Part shown: positions 22,157 through 31,672 of the stretch, piece by piece
Layout: the number at the start of each line of letters is the position of its first letter
Position numbering within the stretch: position 1 is the first letter of the stretch
Assembly: GCF_004570575.1 (NCBI RefSeq)
Contig: NZ_SPPD01000008.1
Coordinates: forward strand, 1 to 64,000
DNA from: Streptococcus cuniculi
Lineage (GTDB): Bacteria; Bacillota; Bacilli; Lactobacillales; Streptococcaceae
DNA: 64,000 nt
Direction of reading: 5' to 3'
The notes under the pieces: generated by a model
What the model saw: only the letters and a program-made list of their open reading frames with translations
Told to the model about the DNA's origin: nothing
Database searches by the model: none
Program-made: the position numbers and the translations under genes

Positions 22157-22871
22157 ATTTTTAGTAGCCTGTGGCATTGGCTCGCGGACAGAAGTCAAGA
22201 AAATTCTCAAATCAGGGAGGGTAACGGTCAATCAATTGGTGGAAAAATCTGCCAAGGTTCATATTGACGAAATCAAAGACCAGATTGCCTATCAGGGAGA
22301 GCCTGTCAGATATGAGAAATTCGTCTACTATCTCTTAAACAAGCCTAAGGGAGTCATTTCAGCGACCGAAGATTCCAAGCACCGAACGGTCTTGGATTTG
22401 CTGGACGCTACAGCGCGACAAAAGGAGGTCTTTCCAGTTGGTCGGCTGGATATAGATACGCATGGGTTGTTGCTCTTGACCAATAATGGGGCCTTGGCTC
22501 ATGAGATGTTGTCACCTAAAAAGCATGTGGAAAAGCTCTATCAGGCTGAGGTTGCAGGGATTATGACGCAAGAAGATAGTAGTCGTTTTGCTCAAGGGAT
22601 CGAGCTGAAAGACTTTACCTGTCAACCGGCTGATTTGGAGATTGTAGAGGTGGATGACAGTACCCAGATGTCACGCGTGCAAATCCGTATTGCAGAAGGA
22701 AAATTCCACCAAGTCAAACGAATGGTCGCAGCCTGTGGTAAAGAGGTGACCGATTTACAACGAGTCCGCATGGGTCCTTTAGTGTTGGACGAAGGGCTTG
22801 ATGTTGGAGATTACCGCAGACTGAATGCTCGTGAATTGGAGCTGTTAGCCATATTCGGGGTGGAACTCTAA
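22143..22871 (+). CDS. RsuA/RluB-family rRNA pseudouridine synthase
   Basis: A 242-residue enzyme with an N-terminal S4 RNA-binding domain (about 1-60) and a catalytic domain with the GRLDIDTHGLLLLTNNG signature; the Asp in GRLD is the catalytic residue. Homologues in Firmicutes act on 16S rRNA (RsuA) or 23S rRNA; the 16S role is more likely from length and motif but not certain. It is the second gene of a two-gene unit with the MFS transporter. Confidence 0.9.
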   Translation: MRLDKFLVACGIGSRTEVKKILKSGRVTVNQLVEKSAKVHIDEIKDQIAYQGEPVRYEKFVYYLLNKPKGVISATEDSKHRTVLDLLDATARQKEVFPVGRLDIDTHGLLLLTNNGALAHEMLSPKKHVEKLYQAEVAGIMTQEDSSRFAQGIELKDFTCQPADLEIVEVDDSTQMSRVQIRIAEGKFHQVKRMVAACGKEVTDLQRVRMGPLVLDEGLDVGDYRRLNARELELLAIFGVEL

Positions 22872-23190
22872 CCTCAACCCAATGCGTTCTCCCTCAGGAC
22901 AAACGCATGAAGAAAATCATTTGTTGAAAAAACAATGAAAATCGCAAATTATTATCCGTGTTACACAGTTCAACTCTTTTTCCTAAGACCAAACTGTAAA
23001 AAATCTCTTTTTGATAAAAAGAAACATTCGGAAAGTTACGTTTTCTAGAAAACACAACGAATATTTTCTGTTTTTCAGAACATACTCACTCTTTTCAGAA
23101 AAAATAGGGTTACTTTTTTCTTCATGCGTACGTCGTGCTTCTCTCTCAAAACAACTAGCCAAATCAAACATTTTGTGGTAGACTGGTACA
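22872..23190. other. AT-rich gap upstream of pyrP
   Basis: No gene, tandem repeat or strong promoter stands out. A short palindrome GTTTTCTAGAAAAC is near 23039-23052. A 70-codon minus-strand frame over 22983-23195 has no SD or recognisable content and was not annotated. Confidence 0.5.
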
Positions 23191-23192
23191 AG

Positions 23193-23284
23193 CATAGGTT
23201 TTTAAACTCATCCCGTGAGGTGAGAAAGACAATACGAATTCGATACAAAGGCCTATGACTAATACAATTAGCTGGGCCTTTTGT
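23193..23284 (+). promoter_or_regulatory. PyrR-dependent transcription attenuator of pyrP
   Basis: The conserved PyrR-binding loop CATCCCGTGAGGTGAG (23209-23224) is followed by a terminator hairpin pairing AAAGGCC (23247-23253) with GGCCTTT (23275-23281). CATAGG (23193-23198) can pair with CCTATG (23252-23257) and forms an antiterminator that excludes the terminator. UMP-bound PyrR would stabilise the first loop and so favour termination, as known for pyr genes of Firmicutes. Confidence 0.85.
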
Positions 23285-23303
23285 GTGCCCAAAAGGAGGA
23301 TGT

Positions 23304-24578
23304 ATGAAAGAATCTGTTCATTTACGGCTCGATGTGGATGAAAACCCATCATTTGGGCAAGGTGTTTTGCTAAGTTTCCAGCACGTTTTTGCCATGTTTG
23401 GTGCAACGATTTTGGTACCCTTGATTTTGGGAATGCCCGTATCGGTTGCCCTCTTTGCCTCGGGTGTGGGAACCTTGATTTATCAAGTAGCAACCCAATG
23501 CAAGGTGCCGGTTTATCTCGGATCGTCATTTGCCTACATTTCTGCCATGTCGCTTGCGATTAAGGAAATGAATGGCGATGTGTCGGCTGCCCAGACCGGT
23601 ATCCTGTTTGTCGGTTTGATTTATGTCTTAATTGCAAGTGTGGTCAAGGTGATTGGGACGAAGTGGATTGATACCTTATTGCCACCAATCGTCATCGGTC
23701 CAATGATTATCGTCATCGGGCTTGGTTTGGCAAATTCGGCGGTGACCAACGCAGGTTTTGTGGCAGATGGTGACTGGCGCAATGTCGTTGCGGCGATTGC
23801 AACCTTCTTGATTGCAGCCTTTGTCAATACCAAGGGCAAAGGCTTCGTGAAGATTGTGCCCTTCCTCATTGCCATCATCGGTGGTTATGTGGTGGGCTTG
23901 CTTCTTGGCTTAGTCGATTTTGCACCTGTTATAGATGCTCCTTGGCTTGAATTGCCACGCTTTTACTTGCCATTTAAGACAGGTGTCTTTGAGCAATACA
24001 AACTCTACTTTGGACCAGAAATGCTTGCCATTTTACCGATTGCAGTCGTGACCGTAGCAGAGCATATCGGAGACCATACCGTCTTGAGCCAAATCTGTGG
24101 TCGCCCATTCTTGAAAGATCCGGGGCTCAATCGAACGTTGATTGGGGACGGGGTAGCGACTGCGGTGTCTGCCTTCCTCGGTGGTCCTGCCAATACGACC
24201 TACGGTGAAAATACAGGGGTTATCGGCATGACCCGTATCGCATCGGTGTCTGTGATTCGCAATGCGGCTCTGATCGCCATTGCCTTTAGCTTTCTTGGTA
24301 AATTCACAGCCCTCATCTCTACCATTCCAAGCGCGGTATTGGGAGGCATGTCCATCTTGCTTTATGGTGTCATTGCAAGCAATGGCTTGAAAGTCTTGAT
24401 TGAAAGCCGTGTGGATTTTGGGCAGGTGCGCAACCTCATCATCGCAAGCTCCATGCTGGTCTTAGGACTTGGTGGTGCGGTCTTGGGGATCGGGGCCGTT
24501 ACGCTTTCAGGAACAGCTCTTAGCGCGATTGTGGGCATTATTCTCAACCTAATCTTGCCGAGAGAATCGCAGAAATAG
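23304..24578 (+). CDS. pyrP: Uracil permease (NCS2 family)
   Basis: Membrane nucleobase-proton symporter of 424 residues with about 14 hydrophobic segments. The family motif region includes AEHIGDHTVLSQICGR and GGPANTTYGENTGVIG, typical of UraA-type uracil carriers. ATG 23304 is chosen because AAGGAGG lies 5 bases upstream. The PyrR attenuator in front supports uracil rather than xanthine as substrate. Confidence 0.92.
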   Translation: MKESVHLRLDVDENPSFGQGVLLSFQHVFAMFGATILVPLILGMPVSVALFASGVGTLIYQVATQCKVPVYLGSSFAYISAMSLAIKEMNGDVSAAQTGILFVGLIYVLIASVVKVIGTKWIDTLLPPIVIGPMIIVIGLGLANSAVTNAGFVADGDWRNVVAAIATFLIAAFVNTKGKGFVKIVPFLIAIIGGYVVGLLLGLVDFAPVIDAPWLELPRFYLPFKTGVFEQYKLYFGPEMLAILPIAVVTVAEHIGDHTVLSQICGRPFLKDPGLNRTLIGDGVATAVSAFLGGPANTTYGENTGVIGMTRIASVSVIRNAALIAIAFSFLGKFTALISTIPSAVLGGMSILLYGVIASNGLKVLIESRVDFGQVRNLIIASSMLVLGLGGAVLGIGAVTLSGTALSAIVGIILNLILPRESQK

Positions 24579-24589
24579 CCTCATTTTAG

Positions 24590-24618
24590 TTGACAAAGTC
24601 AGCAAAGATTGATAGAAT
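24590..24618 (+). promoter_or_regulatory. rpsO promoter
   Basis: Perfect TTGACA (24590-24595), 17-base spacer and TAGAAT (24613-24618). Confidence 0.88.
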
Positions 24619-24624
24619 AATGAG

Positions 24625-24700
24625 GTCCTAGGGACAAGAATTAGCCTTTCTTGGTCACAGGTTGCCAACCTGTTACTCGGATGTGGCTCAAATACAAAGG
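24625..24700 (+). promoter_or_regulatory. Structured rpsO leader, possible S15 autoregulatory site
   Basis: The leader contains an imperfect GACAAGAA/TTCTTGGTC hairpin (about 24633-24656) followed by a perfect CAGGTT/AACCTG hairpin with loop GCC (24658-24672). Firmicute rpsO mRNAs are often bound by S15 itself; that this leader does so is inference. Confidence 0.5.
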
Positions 24701-24710
24701 AGAAATACTC

Positions 24711-24980
24711 ATGGCAATCTCAAAAGAGAAAAAAAATGAAATCATGGCGCAGTATGCTCGTCATGAAGGTGATACTGGTTCAGTTGAAGTACAAGTAGCA
24801 GTGCTTACTTGGGAAATCAACCACTTGAACGAGCACATCAAACAGCACAAAAAAGACCACGCAACTTACCGTGGATTAATGAAAAAAATCGGTCGCCGTC
24901 GTAACTTGTTGTCTTACTTGCGTAAGACAGACGTTAACCGTTACCGCGAATTGATTCATTCATTAGGACTTCGTCGTTAA
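24711..24980 (+). CDS. rpsO: 30S ribosomal protein S15
   Basis: Small 89-residue rRNA-binding protein of the 30S central domain. The sequence from MAISKEKK to LGLRR is the complete protein, including the [15 protein letters not shown] segment. ATG 24711 has AAAGGAGA ten bases upstream; upstream in-frame codons belong to the leader. It is followed by a strong terminator. Confidence 0.98.
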   Translation: MAISKEKKNEIMAQYARHEGDTGSVEVQVAVLTWEINHLNEHIKQHKKDHATYRGLMKKIGRRRNLLSYLRKTDVNRYRELIHSLGLRR

Positions 24981-24996
24981 TTTGGTGAAATCCAAC

Positions 24997-25020
24997 CCCT
25001 CCCGATTGGGAGGGATTTTT
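24997..25020 (+). terminator. rpsO terminator
   Basis: CCCTCCC (24997-25003) and GGGAGGG (25008-25014) with loop GATT, followed by ATTTTT. Confidence 0.92.
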
Positions 25021-25082
25021 CTTTTCAAATTTGTTTTTCCTTCTTTTGTTTTTCGGCTAAAATATGATAAAATAAACAAGAT

Positions 25083-25144
25083 ACGTGGTTTTGTGCAAAG
25101 TTGAGTCTGGGAGTGTCCTAGGTTGAGCTTTGTAGAAAACACGT
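25083..25144 (+). promoter_or_regulatory. Long stem in the pnp leader
   Basis: ACGTGGTTTTGTGCAAAG (25083-25100) pairs with CTTTGTAGAAAACACGT (25128-25144) over about 16 base pairs with one bulge and one mismatch. A stem of this type at the 5' end of pnp mRNA is the RNase III/PNPase autocontrol site in other bacteria; the same role here is inferred. Confidence 0.55.
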
Positions 25145-25228
25145 CATCCTCTTGGAAGTCAAAAGAATCGGGCTGCTAGGTCTACTTTTGATATTCTGGA
25201 GAATATTTATCACATTTAGGAGATACAA

Positions 25229-27439
25229 ATGGTCAAGCAAACATTTGAAATGACTTTTGCAGGTCGCCCGCTCGTTGTTGAGGTCGGTCAGGTCGCAAAA
25301 CAAGCAAACGGTAGCGTTGTTGTCCGCTACGGAGAAAGTACAGTCCTGACAGCGGCTGTCATGTCGAAAAAAATGGCAACAGGGGATTTCTTTCCGCTTC
25401 AAGTCAACTACGAAGAAAAGATGTATGCAGCTGGGAAATTCCCGGGTGGTTTTAACAAGCGTGAAGGTCGTCCGTCGACGGATGCAACCTTGACAGCGCG
25501 TCTGATTGACCGTCCGATTCGCCCAATGTTTGCCGAAGGCTTCCGCAACGAAGTGCAGGTGATCAACACCGTATTGTCTTATGATGAAAATGCGAGCGCG
25601 CCGATGGCAGCTATGTTTGGTAGCTCGCTTGCTCTGTCCATTTCAGATATTCCTTTTAACGGCCCAATTGCTGGTGTCCAAGTCGGTTATGTGGACGGTG
25701 ACTTTATCATCAATCCAAGTCAAGAACAAGCGGAACATTCCTTGCTTGAATTGACCGTGGCTGGAACTAAAGATGCCATCAATATGGTTGAGTCTGGTGC
25801 CAAAGAATTATCAGAAGACATCATGCTTGAAGCCCTCTTGAAAGGGCATGAAGCAGTAAAAGAATTGATTGCCTTTCAAGAAGAAATCGTAGCTCAAGTC
25901 GGCAAGGAAAAAGCTGAAGTCGAATTGCTCCATGTGGACGAAGCCTTGCAGGCAGAAATCATTGCAGCCTACAACAGCGATTTGCAAAAAGCGGTTCAGG
26001 TAGAAGAAAAATTAGCTCGTGAAGCCGCAACCAATGCAGTTAAAGAACAGGTAACGGCTGTCTACGAAGAAAAGTACGCAGACCATGAAGAGTTTGACCG
26101 CATTATGCGCGATGTGGCAGAAATCCTTGAGCAAATGGAGCACGCAGAAGTACGTCGTTTGATTACAGAAGATAAGATCCGTCCTGACGGCCGTCGGGTA
26201 GATGAAATCCGTCCGCTCGAAGCAGGTGTGGACTTCTTGCCACGCGTGCATGGGTCAGGTCTCTTTACCCGTGGTCAAACCCAAGCCTTGTCTGTTTTGA
26301 CCTTGGCACCAATGGGTGAAACACAAATTGTAGACGGTTTGGACCCTGAGTATAAAAAACGCTTCTTGCACCATTACAATTTTCCTCAATATTCAGTTGG
26401 GGAAACAGGACGCTACGGTGCTCCAGGTCGTCGTGAAATTGGTCACGGAGCCCTCGGTGAACGTGCTCTTGCCCAAGTCTTGCCAAGTCTGGAAGAGTTT
26501 CCGTATGCCATTCGTCTGGTGGCAGAAGTGCTCGAATCCAACGGTTCATCCTCTCAAGCCTCTATCTGTGCGGGGACGCTTGCCTTGATGGCTGGTGGTG
26601 TGCCAATTAAAGCGCCGGTAGCAGGGATTGCCATGGGCTTGATTTCAGACGGGACCAACTACACAGTCTTGACGGATATTCAAGGTCTTGAGGACCACTT
26701 CGGCGATATGGACTTCAAGGTAGCTGGTACCCGTGATGGCATTACTGCCCTTCAAATGGATATTAAGATTGAGGGAATCACGGCTGAAATTTTGCAAGAA
26801 GCCCTTGCCCAAGCTAAGAAAGCTCGCTTTGAAATCTTGGATGTGATCGAAGAAGCCATTCCAGCTGTTCGTCCAGATTTGGCACCGACTGCACCGAAGA
26901 TTGATACGATCAAGATTGATGTTGATAAGATCAAGATTGTCATCGGTAAGGGTGGCGAGACCATTGATAAGATTATCGCAGAGACAGGTGTGAAGATTGA
27001 CATTGATGAAGAAGGCAATGTAGCCATCTACTCAAGCGATCGCGATGCCATCAACCGTGCTAAAGAAATCATCGCAGGTTTGGTACGTGAAGCCAAGGTC
27101 GATGAAGTCTATCGTGCTAGGGTTGTCCGCATTGAGAAATTCGGTGCCTTTGTCAACCTCTTTGACAAGACCGATGCCCTTGTTCATGTCTCTGAAATGG
27201 CATGGACTCGTGTGGACAAGGTCGAAGACTTGGTTCAAATTGGTGATGAAGTGGATGTCAAGGTCATCAAGATTGATGAAAAAGGCCGTGTGGATGCGTC
27301 AATGAAAGTGTTGCTTCCTCGTCCTGAAAAAGTAGAGCAAGCTGAACCCAAAGAAAAATCAGCTCGCCCACGTTGTCCAAGAGAAAAGAAAGAAAATAGC
27401 AACTTTGGGGAATTTAAGTTCCACAAGGTGGAAAAGTAG
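25229..27439 (+). CDS. pnp: Polyribonucleotide nucleotidyltransferase (PNPase)
   Basis: Phosphorolytic 3'-5' exoribonuclease, trimeric, central to mRNA decay. Two RNase PH domains flank a helical linker (about 1-210 and 310-540). A KH domain follows near 555-620 ([15 protein letters not shown]) and an S1 RNA-binding domain at about 625-695. The tail is rich in Lys, Glu and Pro. At 736 residues it is of normal size. An AGGAGATACA SD precedes ATG. Confidence 0.97.
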   Translation: MVKQTFEMTFAGRPLVVEVGQVAKQANGSVVVRYGESTVLTAAVMSKKMATGDFFPLQVNYEEKMYAAGKFPGGFNKREGRPSTDATLTARLIDRPIRPMFAEGFRNEVQVINTVLSYDENASAPMAAMFGSSLALSISDIPFNGPIAGVQVGYVDGDFIINPSQEQAEHSLLELTVAGTKDAINMVESGAKELSEDIMLEALLKGHEAVKELIAFQEEIVAQVGKEKAEVELLHVDEALQAEIIAAYNSDLQKAVQVEEKLAREAATNAVKEQVTAVYEEKYADHEEFDRIMRDVAEILEQMEHAEVRRLITEDKIRPDGRRVDEIRPLEAGVDFLPRVHGSGLFTRGQTQALSVLTLAPMGETQIVDGLDPEYKKRFLHHYNFPQYSVGETGRYGAPGRREIGHGALGERALAQVLPSLEEFPYAIRLVAEVLESNGSSSQASICAGTLALMAGGVPIKAPVAGIAMGLISDGTNYTVLTDIQGLEDHFGDMDFKVAGTRDGITALQMDIKIEGITAEILQEALAQAKKARFEILDVIEEAIPAVRPDLAPTAPKIDTIKIDVDKIKIVIGKGGETIDKIIAETGVKIDIDEEGNVAIYSSDRDAINRAKEIIAGLVREAKVDEVYRARVVRIEKFGAFVNLFDKTDALVHVSEMAWTRVDKVEDLVQIGDEVDVKVIKIDEKGRVDASMKVLLPRPEKVEQAEPKEKSARPRCPREKKENSNFGEFKFHKVEK

Positions 27440-27449
27440 AAAGTAGAGT

Positions 27450-27475
27450 AAGACAAGTTCTTTAGAACTTGTCTT
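27450..27475. terminator. Hairpin between pnp and cysE
   Basis: Perfect 12-bp inverted repeat (27450-27461 with 27464-27475) with no T-run. It may be a partial terminator or an RNA-processing hairpin. Confidence 0.5.
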
Positions 27476-27496
27476 ATCCACAATAAAGGAGAAAAA

Positions 27497-28081
27497 ATGG
27501 GTTGGTGGAAAGACACCATTGACATTGTAAAAGAAAAAGATCCGGCGGCACGTTCCACGCTGGAGGTAATTTTAACTTATCCAGGGGTCAAGGCCTTGGC
27601 TGCGCACCGCTTCTCTCATTTTTTGTGGCGTCATGGCTTTAAATTGCTGGCGCGCATGCACAGCCAATTTTGGCGCTTTTGGACCCAGATTGAGATTCAT
27701 CCAGGGGCTCAGATTGCAAGTGGGGTCTTTATTGACCACGGAGCAGGCTTGGTCATTGGAGAGACGGCTGAGATTGAGTCAGGCGTCATGCTCTATCATG
27801 GGGTCACTCTAGGAGGGACAGGAAAAGATTGTGGCAAACGCCATCCGACTGTTCGCAAAGGAGCCCTCATTTCTGCTCATTCGCAGATTATTGGCCCGAT
27901 TGAAATTGGAGAAAATGCCAAGGTCGGAGCAGCAGCAGTGGTTCTCTCAGATGTTCCGGCAGATGTGACGGTCGTTGGTATGCCTGCAAAAATTGTCCGC
28001 ATTCATGGCAAAAAAGACGAACAAGCGATTCGTCCCTTGCAAGAAGCAAGAGAAGCCAGCTATTATTCTGCTAAGTTGTAA
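27497..28081 (+). CDS. cysE: Serine O-acetyltransferase
   Basis: Acetylates serine with acetyl-CoA, the first step of cysteine synthesis. The 194-residue protein has an N-terminal helical part and a left-handed beta-helix of hexapeptide repeats from about residue 70 (IHPGAQIASGVFIDHG, GETAEIESGVMLYHGVTLGG). The catalytic His/Asp region around DHGAG is present. It heads a run of closely spaced genes (cysE, nucleoside phosphorylase, cysS, mrnC, regulator), so cysteine synthesis and cysteinyl-tRNA formation are linked. Confidence 0.95.
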   Translation: MGWWKDTIDIVKEKDPAARSTLEVILTYPGVKALAAHRFSHFLWRHGFKLLARMHSQFWRFWTQIEIHPGAQIASGVFIDHGAGLVIGETAEIESGVMLYHGVTLGGTGKDCGKRHPTVRKGALISAHSQIIGPIEIGENAKVGAAAVVLSDVPADVTVVGMPAKIVRIHGKKDEQAIRPLQEAREASYYSAKL

Positions 28082-28102
28082 GAATGAAGAAAGGGGCAGG
28101 AG

Positions 28103-28870
28103 ATGCTTTTAGAAGAATTTGAGCCTGTCAAAGCCGTGATTGAGCCAGGAATGGCAAGGAAAGAAGAAAAAGCTGACATTTGCTCAACCCTTATTTTGAC
28201 CTTTTCAGGACAAGTGGTGGAGCAGGTTCGGCAGATGGACGGTGTGCATGAGGGCGGTGCTCTCAAGAATCTCAACGGTCGTCATCCTTGGTATATCTAT
28301 GAAAAGGACGGCTGTAAGGTAGCAGTTGGTCTTGCTCTTGTTGGAGCTCCCATGGCGGTTGGTCAGTTAGAGGAGTATAAAGCTCTTGGTTTTGAAAACT
28401 TTATCATTTTTGGAACCTGTGGTGTCTTGGATAAAAACATTGCGGCAGATAAATTGATTTTGCCCAGCGCAGCCCTACGTGATGAGGGGACAAGCTACCA
28501 CTATGCTCCACCTAGCGATGAAATCAGCTATGAGCCTGCTCTGCTATCTACCATGGAAAAGATTCTAGATAAATACCAGATTCAACATATTAGGACCAAG
28601 ACGTGGACGACAGATGCTTTTTACCGTGAGACGGCCGCTAAGGTCAAGCGACGGAAGGCAAGTGGTGCTGAGGTTGTCGAGATGGAAGCTGCAAGTATCA
28701 TGGCTTGGAGTCGTTTTAGAGAAGCGAAGGTCTATCAATTTTTCTATACAGCAGACTATGTGGACCATCATCAAGAAGAGTGGGACCCGCGTAGAGAAGA
28801 GCGAAAGCTCAACCCTATGACCTTTTTTGAGATTGCCTTTACGATTGCAAAGGAATTGCAGGTTTCCTAA
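28103..28870 (+). CDS. Nucleoside phosphorylase family protein
   Basis: A 255-residue PNP/UDP-phosphorylase fold protein. GVLDKNIAADKLILP and the C-terminal VVEMEAASIMAWSRF with the Glu-Met-Glu substrate-binding motif are seen. The N-terminal phosphate-binding motif is not the classic one, so the substrate is unclear (uridine phosphorylase-like is the closest description). It lies 21 bases after cysE and 53 before cysS in the same direction. Confidence 0.8.
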   Translation: MLLEEFEPVKAVIEPGMARKEEKADICSTLILTFSGQVVEQVRQMDGVHEGGALKNLNGRHPWYIYEKDGCKVAVGLALVGAPMAVGQLEEYKALGFENFIIFGTCGVLDKNIAADKLILPSAALRDEGTSYHYAPPSDEISYEPALLSTMEKILDKYQIQHIRTKTWTTDAFYRETAAKVKRRKASGAEVVEMEAASIMAWSRFREAKVYQFFYTADYVDHHQEEWDPRREERKLNPMTFFEIAFTIAKELQVS

Positions 28871-28923
28871 CCTGAATGTTTAGAAAGGAAAAGCGTGGAC
28901 TAGCCCAACGCTTTAGGATAACG

Positions 28924-30267
28924 ATGATTAAAATTTACGATACCATGACACGAAGTCTCCGTGAGTTTGTGCCTTTGGAGGCAGGCAAGGTCAAGATGTA
29001 TGTCTGTGGCCCGACAGTTTATAATTATATCCATGTCGGAAATGCCCGATCTGCCGTAGCCTTTGACACCATTCGGCGCTATTTTGAGTACCGTGGGTTT
29101 GAGGTGACCTACATTTCCAATTTCACAGATGTGGATGACAAGATTATCAACCGTGCCAAGGAAGAGGGCGTGACACCGCAAGAAATTGCTGAGAAGTACA
29201 TCACAGCCTTTACGGCTGATGTGGAACAGCTAGGCGTTCAACCTGCTACCCAGCATCCTCGGGTCATGCACTTTATGGCTGAAATTGTCGCCTTTATTGA
29301 GGAATTGATTGCTAAAGGATATGCCTACGAGGCAGCAGGGGATGTCTACTTCCGAGTAGAGAAGTCGGAGAACTACGGCGCTTTGGCAAATAAAACCTTG
29401 GCAGAATTAGTCTTAGGCGCTAGCGGTCGGACGGATGAAGAAACGAGTCGGAAGGAACATCCTGCTGATTTTGCCCTCTGGAAATCAGCCAAGGCAGGTG
29501 AAATTTCGTGGGATAGTCCTTGGGGAGCAGGACGACCGGGCTGGCACATCGAGTGTTCGGTCATGGCGACCGAACTATTAGGCGACACGATTGACATTCA
29601 TGGGGGTGGTGCGGATTTGGAATTCCCTCACCATACGAATGAAATCGCTCAGTCTGAAGCAAAAACGGGTCAAACCTTTGCCAATTATTGGATGCATAAT
29701 GGCTTCGTCAATATCGACAATGTCAAGATGTCTAAGTCCTTGGGAAACTTTATCACGGTGCATGATGCCCTTGAAACGGTGGACGGTCAGGTCTTGCGTT
29801 TCTTTTTTGCGACCCAGCATTACAGAAAACCGATTAACTTTACGGAGAAAGGGGTGGCAGACGCAGCAGTCAATCTCAAGTATCTGAAAAATACCTACGA
29901 GCAGACCTTTACAGAGAATGTAGACTTACATCAGTTAGCCAATTTTGAAAAACTCTTCTGCCAAGCTATGGATGAAGATTTCAACACCGCAAATGGGATT
30001 ACCGTTGTCTTTGAATTGGCCAAGTGGATTAATTCAGGCAATTACAATCTTGAGATCAAAACGGCACTTGAGAAGATGCTTGCGGTCTTTGGGATTGTCT
30101 TTAAAGAAGAGGTGCTAGATAGTGCGATTGAAGCCTTGATTGAACAGCGCCAAGCAGCTCGTTTCGCAAAAGACTTTGCGACTGCTGACCAGATTCGTGA
30201 CCAGTTAGCGGCACAGGGCATTAAACTCCTTGATACCAAGGACGGAGTGAGGTGGACACGTGATTGA
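28924..30267 (+). CDS. cysS: Cysteinyl-tRNA synthetase
   Basis: Class I aminoacyl-tRNA synthetase charging tRNA-Cys. Starting at ATG 28924 (AGGATAA SD) gives 447 residues beginning MIKIYDTM, as in homologues; upstream in-frame sequence is not conserved. The zinc-binding Cys and HIGH-like motif read [16 protein letters not shown], another zinc site is in WHIECSVMA, and KMSKS is present (VKMSKSLGN). Its stop overlaps the mrnC start by 8 bases. Confidence 0.97.
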   Translation: MIKIYDTMTRSLREFVPLEAGKVKMYVCGPTVYNYIHVGNARSAVAFDTIRRYFEYRGFEVTYISNFTDVDDKIINRAKEEGVTPQEIAEKYITAFTADVEQLGVQPATQHPRVMHFMAEIVAFIEELIAKGYAYEAAGDVYFRVEKSENYGALANKTLAELVLGASGRTDEETSRKEHPADFALWKSAKAGEISWDSPWGAGRPGWHIECSVMATELLGDTIDIHGGGADLEFPHHTNEIAQSEAKTGQTFANYWMHNGFVNIDNVKMSKSLGNFITVHDALETVDGQVLRFFFATQHYRKPINFTEKGVADAAVNLKYLKNTYEQTFTENVDLHQLANFEKLFCQAMDEDFNTANGITVVFELAKWINSGNYNLEIKTALEKMLAVFGIVFKEEVLDSAIEALIEQRQAARFAKDFATADQIRDQLAAQGIKLLDTKDGVRWTRD

Positions 30268-30640
30268 TGTGACCCTCATCAACGGCATTGCCCTTGCTTT
30301 TGAGGGAGATGCGGTCTATTCCGTGTATATTCGTAGACACTTAATTTTTAAGGGCTTGACCAAGCCCAATCAGTTGCACCGTGAGGCCAATCGCTATGTT
30401 TCTGCTAAGGCTCAGGCAGCACTTATCTCCAAGATGTTGGAAGAGGAGTTTCTAAGCGAAAAAGAAGTTGACATCTACAAACGTGGGCGCAATACCAACA
30501 GCCACACCAAGGCAAAAAATGCGGATGTTGTGACCTATCGCATGTCTACAGGCTTTGAAGCGGTGCTTGGGTATCTTCACATGACAGAGCAACTCGAACG
30601 GCTCGAGGAAGTCATTAACTGGTGTATTGAAAATGGATAG
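30260..30640 (+). CDS. mrnC: Mini-ribonuclease III
   Basis: RNase III catalytic domain without a dsRNA-binding domain, 126 residues, which matures the ends of 23S rRNA in Firmicutes. The catalytic signature is [15 protein letters not shown]. Translation starts at GTG inside the end of cysS with GAGGTGG upstream. The cysS-mrnC pairing is widely conserved. Confidence 0.95.
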   Translation: MIDVTLINGIALAFEGDAVYSVYIRRHLIFKGLTKPNQLHREANRYVSAKAQAALISKMLEEEFLSEKEVDIYKRGRNTNSHTKAKNADVVTYRMSTGFEAVLGYLHMTEQLERLEEVINWCIENG

Positions 30641-30653
30641 GAGGTCCGTGCAA

Positions 30654-31568
30654 GTGGAACGATTCCCTTTTGAGAACCAAGAGGTTCAATCGCTAAATGT
30701 TCAGCAGGCCTTAATCTTGTTTCCCAATGGAAGGCTAGTGGATACCCCTCTTCACAAGTCTCAGGACCTGCTTTTTCCCTTGACCAATGGGCAATGGTTG
30801 CAGGTAGCCAAAAATGAATTAACAGAGCGGGAACGCTATCTGCTCTCTTTTTCGAACGACGATGAAGCAGTCTATGCTCGTCATCCCTGGTACCGCTTTT
30901 TGGTCAAAAAAACGGGAGAAATACCTCAAAAAACCAGCACTCTTCAGTGGATTCATGTCCATCATTCCTTGTCGGCTGTCGATGAGAAAGAAGAATTACA
31001 GGCTTGGCTGGAGGTTATGCGCTCTTTACTTCCGAACCGTGTGGCTGATTTTCAGGTGACAGCTTATGATACGATTTTTGTCCTAGATCAAAGCACCTTT
31101 ATTCCAATTCAGGAAGTGCTAGGCGATACCCTATCTGCTATGGAATTTGACTTTGGTTTGAAGCTGACCATGCTGGTCGGTCAGATCTGGTCGCTGGTAG
31201 CAGACGAGGCTTGGGCAGGGATTTTCCAAGCGGAGCATCGCCTATTTCTTGCTTGGCAGGAGCGGTTTCAATCCTCCTGCGTGCTTTCCTTTGGTCAGGC
31301 CTTTCTTTGGGGACAAAGTCAAGAATTAGCGCTTTATCCCCTACGGCAGCAGCTGGCGCAGATGATTCACCAGCAAGACCAGTTGGCAGAAAGTATTCGT
31401 GCCCTGTGGGAGGAGGCAGCAGTAGTGACCAAGGCGGCGCAACGCCTCTACGTGCACCGCAATACCCTCCAATACCGCCTTGAAAAATGGCTCGATGTCA
31501 GCGGCTTGCAGCTCCGCAATTTGACAGATTTAGCAGTTTGTTACCAGGCTGTATTGGAGAACGGATGA
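30654..31568 (+). CDS. PucR-type helix-turn-helix regulator
   Basis: About 304 residues. The C-terminal 60 residues carry the PucR/CdaR-type HTH (AAQRLYVHRNTLQYRLEKW), which senses or controls carbon and nitrogen use in other bacteria. The N-terminal 230 residues are not a domain I recognise. The frame is open back to ATG 30627, but the SD AGGAGG lies at 30639-30644 and points to GTG 30654 (spacing 9) as the start. No target gene is evident; it follows mrnC directly. Confidence 0.75.
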   Translation: MERFPFENQEVQSLNVQQALILFPNGRLVDTPLHKSQDLLFPLTNGQWLQVAKNELTERERYLLSFSNDDEAVYARHPWYRFLVKKTGEIPQKTSTLQWIHVHHSLSAVDEKEELQAWLEVMRSLLPNRVADFQVTAYDTIFVLDQSTFIPIQEVLGDTLSAMEFDFGLKLTMLVGQIWSLVADEAWAGIFQAEHRLFLAWQERFQSSCVLSFGQAFLWGQSQELALYPLRQQLAQMIHQQDQLAESIRALWEEAAVVTKAAQRLYVHRNTLQYRLEKWLDVSGLQLRNLTDLAVCYQAVLENG

Positions 31569-31614
31569 TAGCAACAGAGTTGAAGCTGGGAACCAAAGTC
31601 TAAGCTCAAATATA

Positions 31615-31669
31615 AAAAACGAACAAAACTAGTTTTCTGACATTCAGGATTGTGTCTTGTTCGTTTTTT
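31615..31669 (+). terminator. Terminator at the end of the cysE-mrnC gene run
   Basis: AAAAACGAACAA (31615-31626) pairs with TTGTTCGTTTTT (31657-31668) around a long loop, with a T-run at the 3' side. Confidence 0.7.
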
Positions 31670-31672
31670 CAT

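Noticed and set aside
22983-23195. 70-codon minus-strand ORF upstream of pyrP
   Set aside because: No SD, no recognisable content, and it overlaps the pyrP leader.
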